Shown: positions 63,315 to 64,000 of the stretch, piece after piece
How positions within the stretch are numbered: position 1 is the first letter of the stretch
Layout: each line of letters begins with the position of its first letter
DNA from: Thalassospira lucentensis
Lineage (GTDB): Bacteria > Pseudomonadota > Alphaproteobacteria > Rhodospirillales > Thalassospiraceae
Assembly (NCBI RefSeq): GCF_011806425.1
Contig: NZ_JAATOV010000001.1
Coordinates: forward strand, 248,001 to 312,000
Direction: 5' to 3'
DNA: 64,000 nt
The notes under the pieces: generated by a model
What the model was told of the DNA's origin: nothing
What the model saw: the letters and a program-made list of their open reading frames with translations, nothing else
Databases searched by the model: none
Program-made: the position numbers and the translations under genes

Positions 63315-64000
63315 GCCAGCGCCTCCTTCAATGCGTCCGCTAGGGCCGCGATGTCGTCATCGGTATTGGTTTCGGTCACCGCCACCAAAAGGTAATTGTC
63401 CAGATCAGAACGGTTCGGATACAGACGCGACAATGGAACGCCACCAAGAACATTCTTGGCAACAAGCGTTTCAACGACTTCGGCCGCTGGCTTGGAAAGC
63501 TTCACGGTAAATTCGTTAAAGAAGCTGTCATTGACCACAGTAACACCCGGCACAGCATCCAACGCATCGGCAGCCTTACAGGCGTTTTCATGGTTCAATG
63601 TGGCCAAACGGCGATACCCATCTTCGCCAAGCAGGCTCATATGCACCGTAAAGGCCAGCGAACACAGACCCGAGTTGGTACAAATGTTCGAAGTCGCCTT
63701 CTCGCGGCGGATATGCTGCTCACGCGTCGAAAGGGTCAGAACAAAACCGCGCTTACCATCCTGATCGACGGTTTCACCACACAGACGACCGGGCATCTGA
63801 CGCACCAGTTTCTGGGTCGTGGCAAACAGACCAACATACGGCCCGCCATAGTTCAGCGCATTACCGATCGACTGGCCTTCGCCACAGACGATGTCAGCAC
63901 CAAAGCTGCCCGGCGATTTGATCGCGCCAAAGGCAACCGCCTCGGTAAAGACAACGACCAAAAGCGCGCCCTTTGCGTGGCAAACTTCGGCAAGCTTGGT
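63311..64000 (-). CDS. gcvPA: Glycine dehydrogenase (decarboxylating) subunit 1, 3' part
   Basis: Only the C-terminal 229 codons are in the window; the reading frame continues past position 64000 ([17 protein letters not shown] at the edge). Seen: [39 protein letters not shown] and [22 protein letters not shown], both typical of GcvPA. It is the non-PLP partner of GcvPB. Upstream genes (gcvT, gcvH) would be beyond the right edge. Confidence 0.95.
   Translation of the reverse strand, partial: TKLAEVCHAKGALLVVVFTEAVAFGAIKSPGSFGADIVCGEGQSIGNALNYGGPYVGLFATTQKLVRQMPGRLCGETVDQDGKRGFVLTLSTREQHIRREKATSNICTNSGLCSLAFTVHMSLLGEDGYRRLATLNHENACKAADALDAVPGVTVVNDSFFNEFTVKLSKPAAEVVETLVAKNVLGGVPLSRLYPNRSDLDNYLLVAVTETNTDDDIAALADALKEALA

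Overview
The window looks like an ordinary chromosomal stretch of an alphaproteobacterium, probably a marine Rhodospirillales member of the Thalassospira type. This is inferred from the gene content and order and from protein style: a ctaC-ctaD-ctaB-coxF-ctaG-ctaE-DUF983-surf1 operon, a complete system I cytochrome c maturation operon, an alphaproteobacterial thrC/M16 peptidase pair, a split glycine decarboxylase (gcvPA/gcvPB) and CheZ-type phosphatases. No search could be run, so the genus is a guess. No insertion sequence, prophage, integrase, CRISPR array or rRNA is visible. One tRNA, tRNA-Gln(UUG), is present.

Layout. 1-10.1 kb, minus strand: an MFS permease, then a seven-gene operon that couples a LivGHMKF-type ABC importer to two acyl-CoA ligase-like proteins and ends in a clear terminator; this suggests uptake and CoA activation of a carboxylic acid rather than amino acid transport. 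9.9-10.8 kb: a regulatory gap with three dyads just ahead of acnA. 10.8-17.1 kb, plus strand: aconitase, a 4xCBS-PAS-GGDEF-EAL signalling protein, and a secreted DUF1223 protein. 17.3-24.3 kb: ccmABCDEFGHI. 24.4-27.7 kb, minus strand: a small membrane protein, a soluble lytic transglycosylase and a family-4-like uracil-DNA glycosylase. 27.9-29.6 kb: ETF-ubiquinone oxidoreductase, preceded by a perfect 10-bp dyad.

29.7-36.9 kb is the most interesting region. An aldehyde dehydrogenase plus beta-hydroxyacid dehydrogenase operon diverges from a LysR regulator, which is followed by a DUF3100-like membrane protein, a second small membrane protein, an M20 amidohydrolase and a DJ-1/PfpI-fold protein lacking its usual nucleophile. 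Nearly the same LysR-type dyad (18 of 19 bases identical) lies in front of lysR and again in front of the DUF3100 gene. That marks the block as a probable single regulon for taking up and breaking down an amide-linked compound.

37-45.8 kb: a TPR lipoprotein, ispE, tRNA-Gln, a GAF-GGDEF protein, cutC overlapping a ROK kinase, an M16 peptidase and thrC. 45.9-54.4 kb: a cyclic-nucleotide-binding protein, an M32 carboxypeptidase and the aa3-type cytochrome oxidase operon, including a 46-residue coxF-like gene. Together with the ccm operon, this makes the window rich in respiratory assembly functions. 54.4-55.2 kb is an 800-bp AT-rich gap. 55.2-61.6 kb: two CheZ paralogues flank an AlgH/YqgE protein, a DsbD/ScsB-like reductase, a peroxiredoxin and an unrecognised protein. 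61.8-64 kb: gcvPB and the 3' part of gcvPA, which runs off the right edge.
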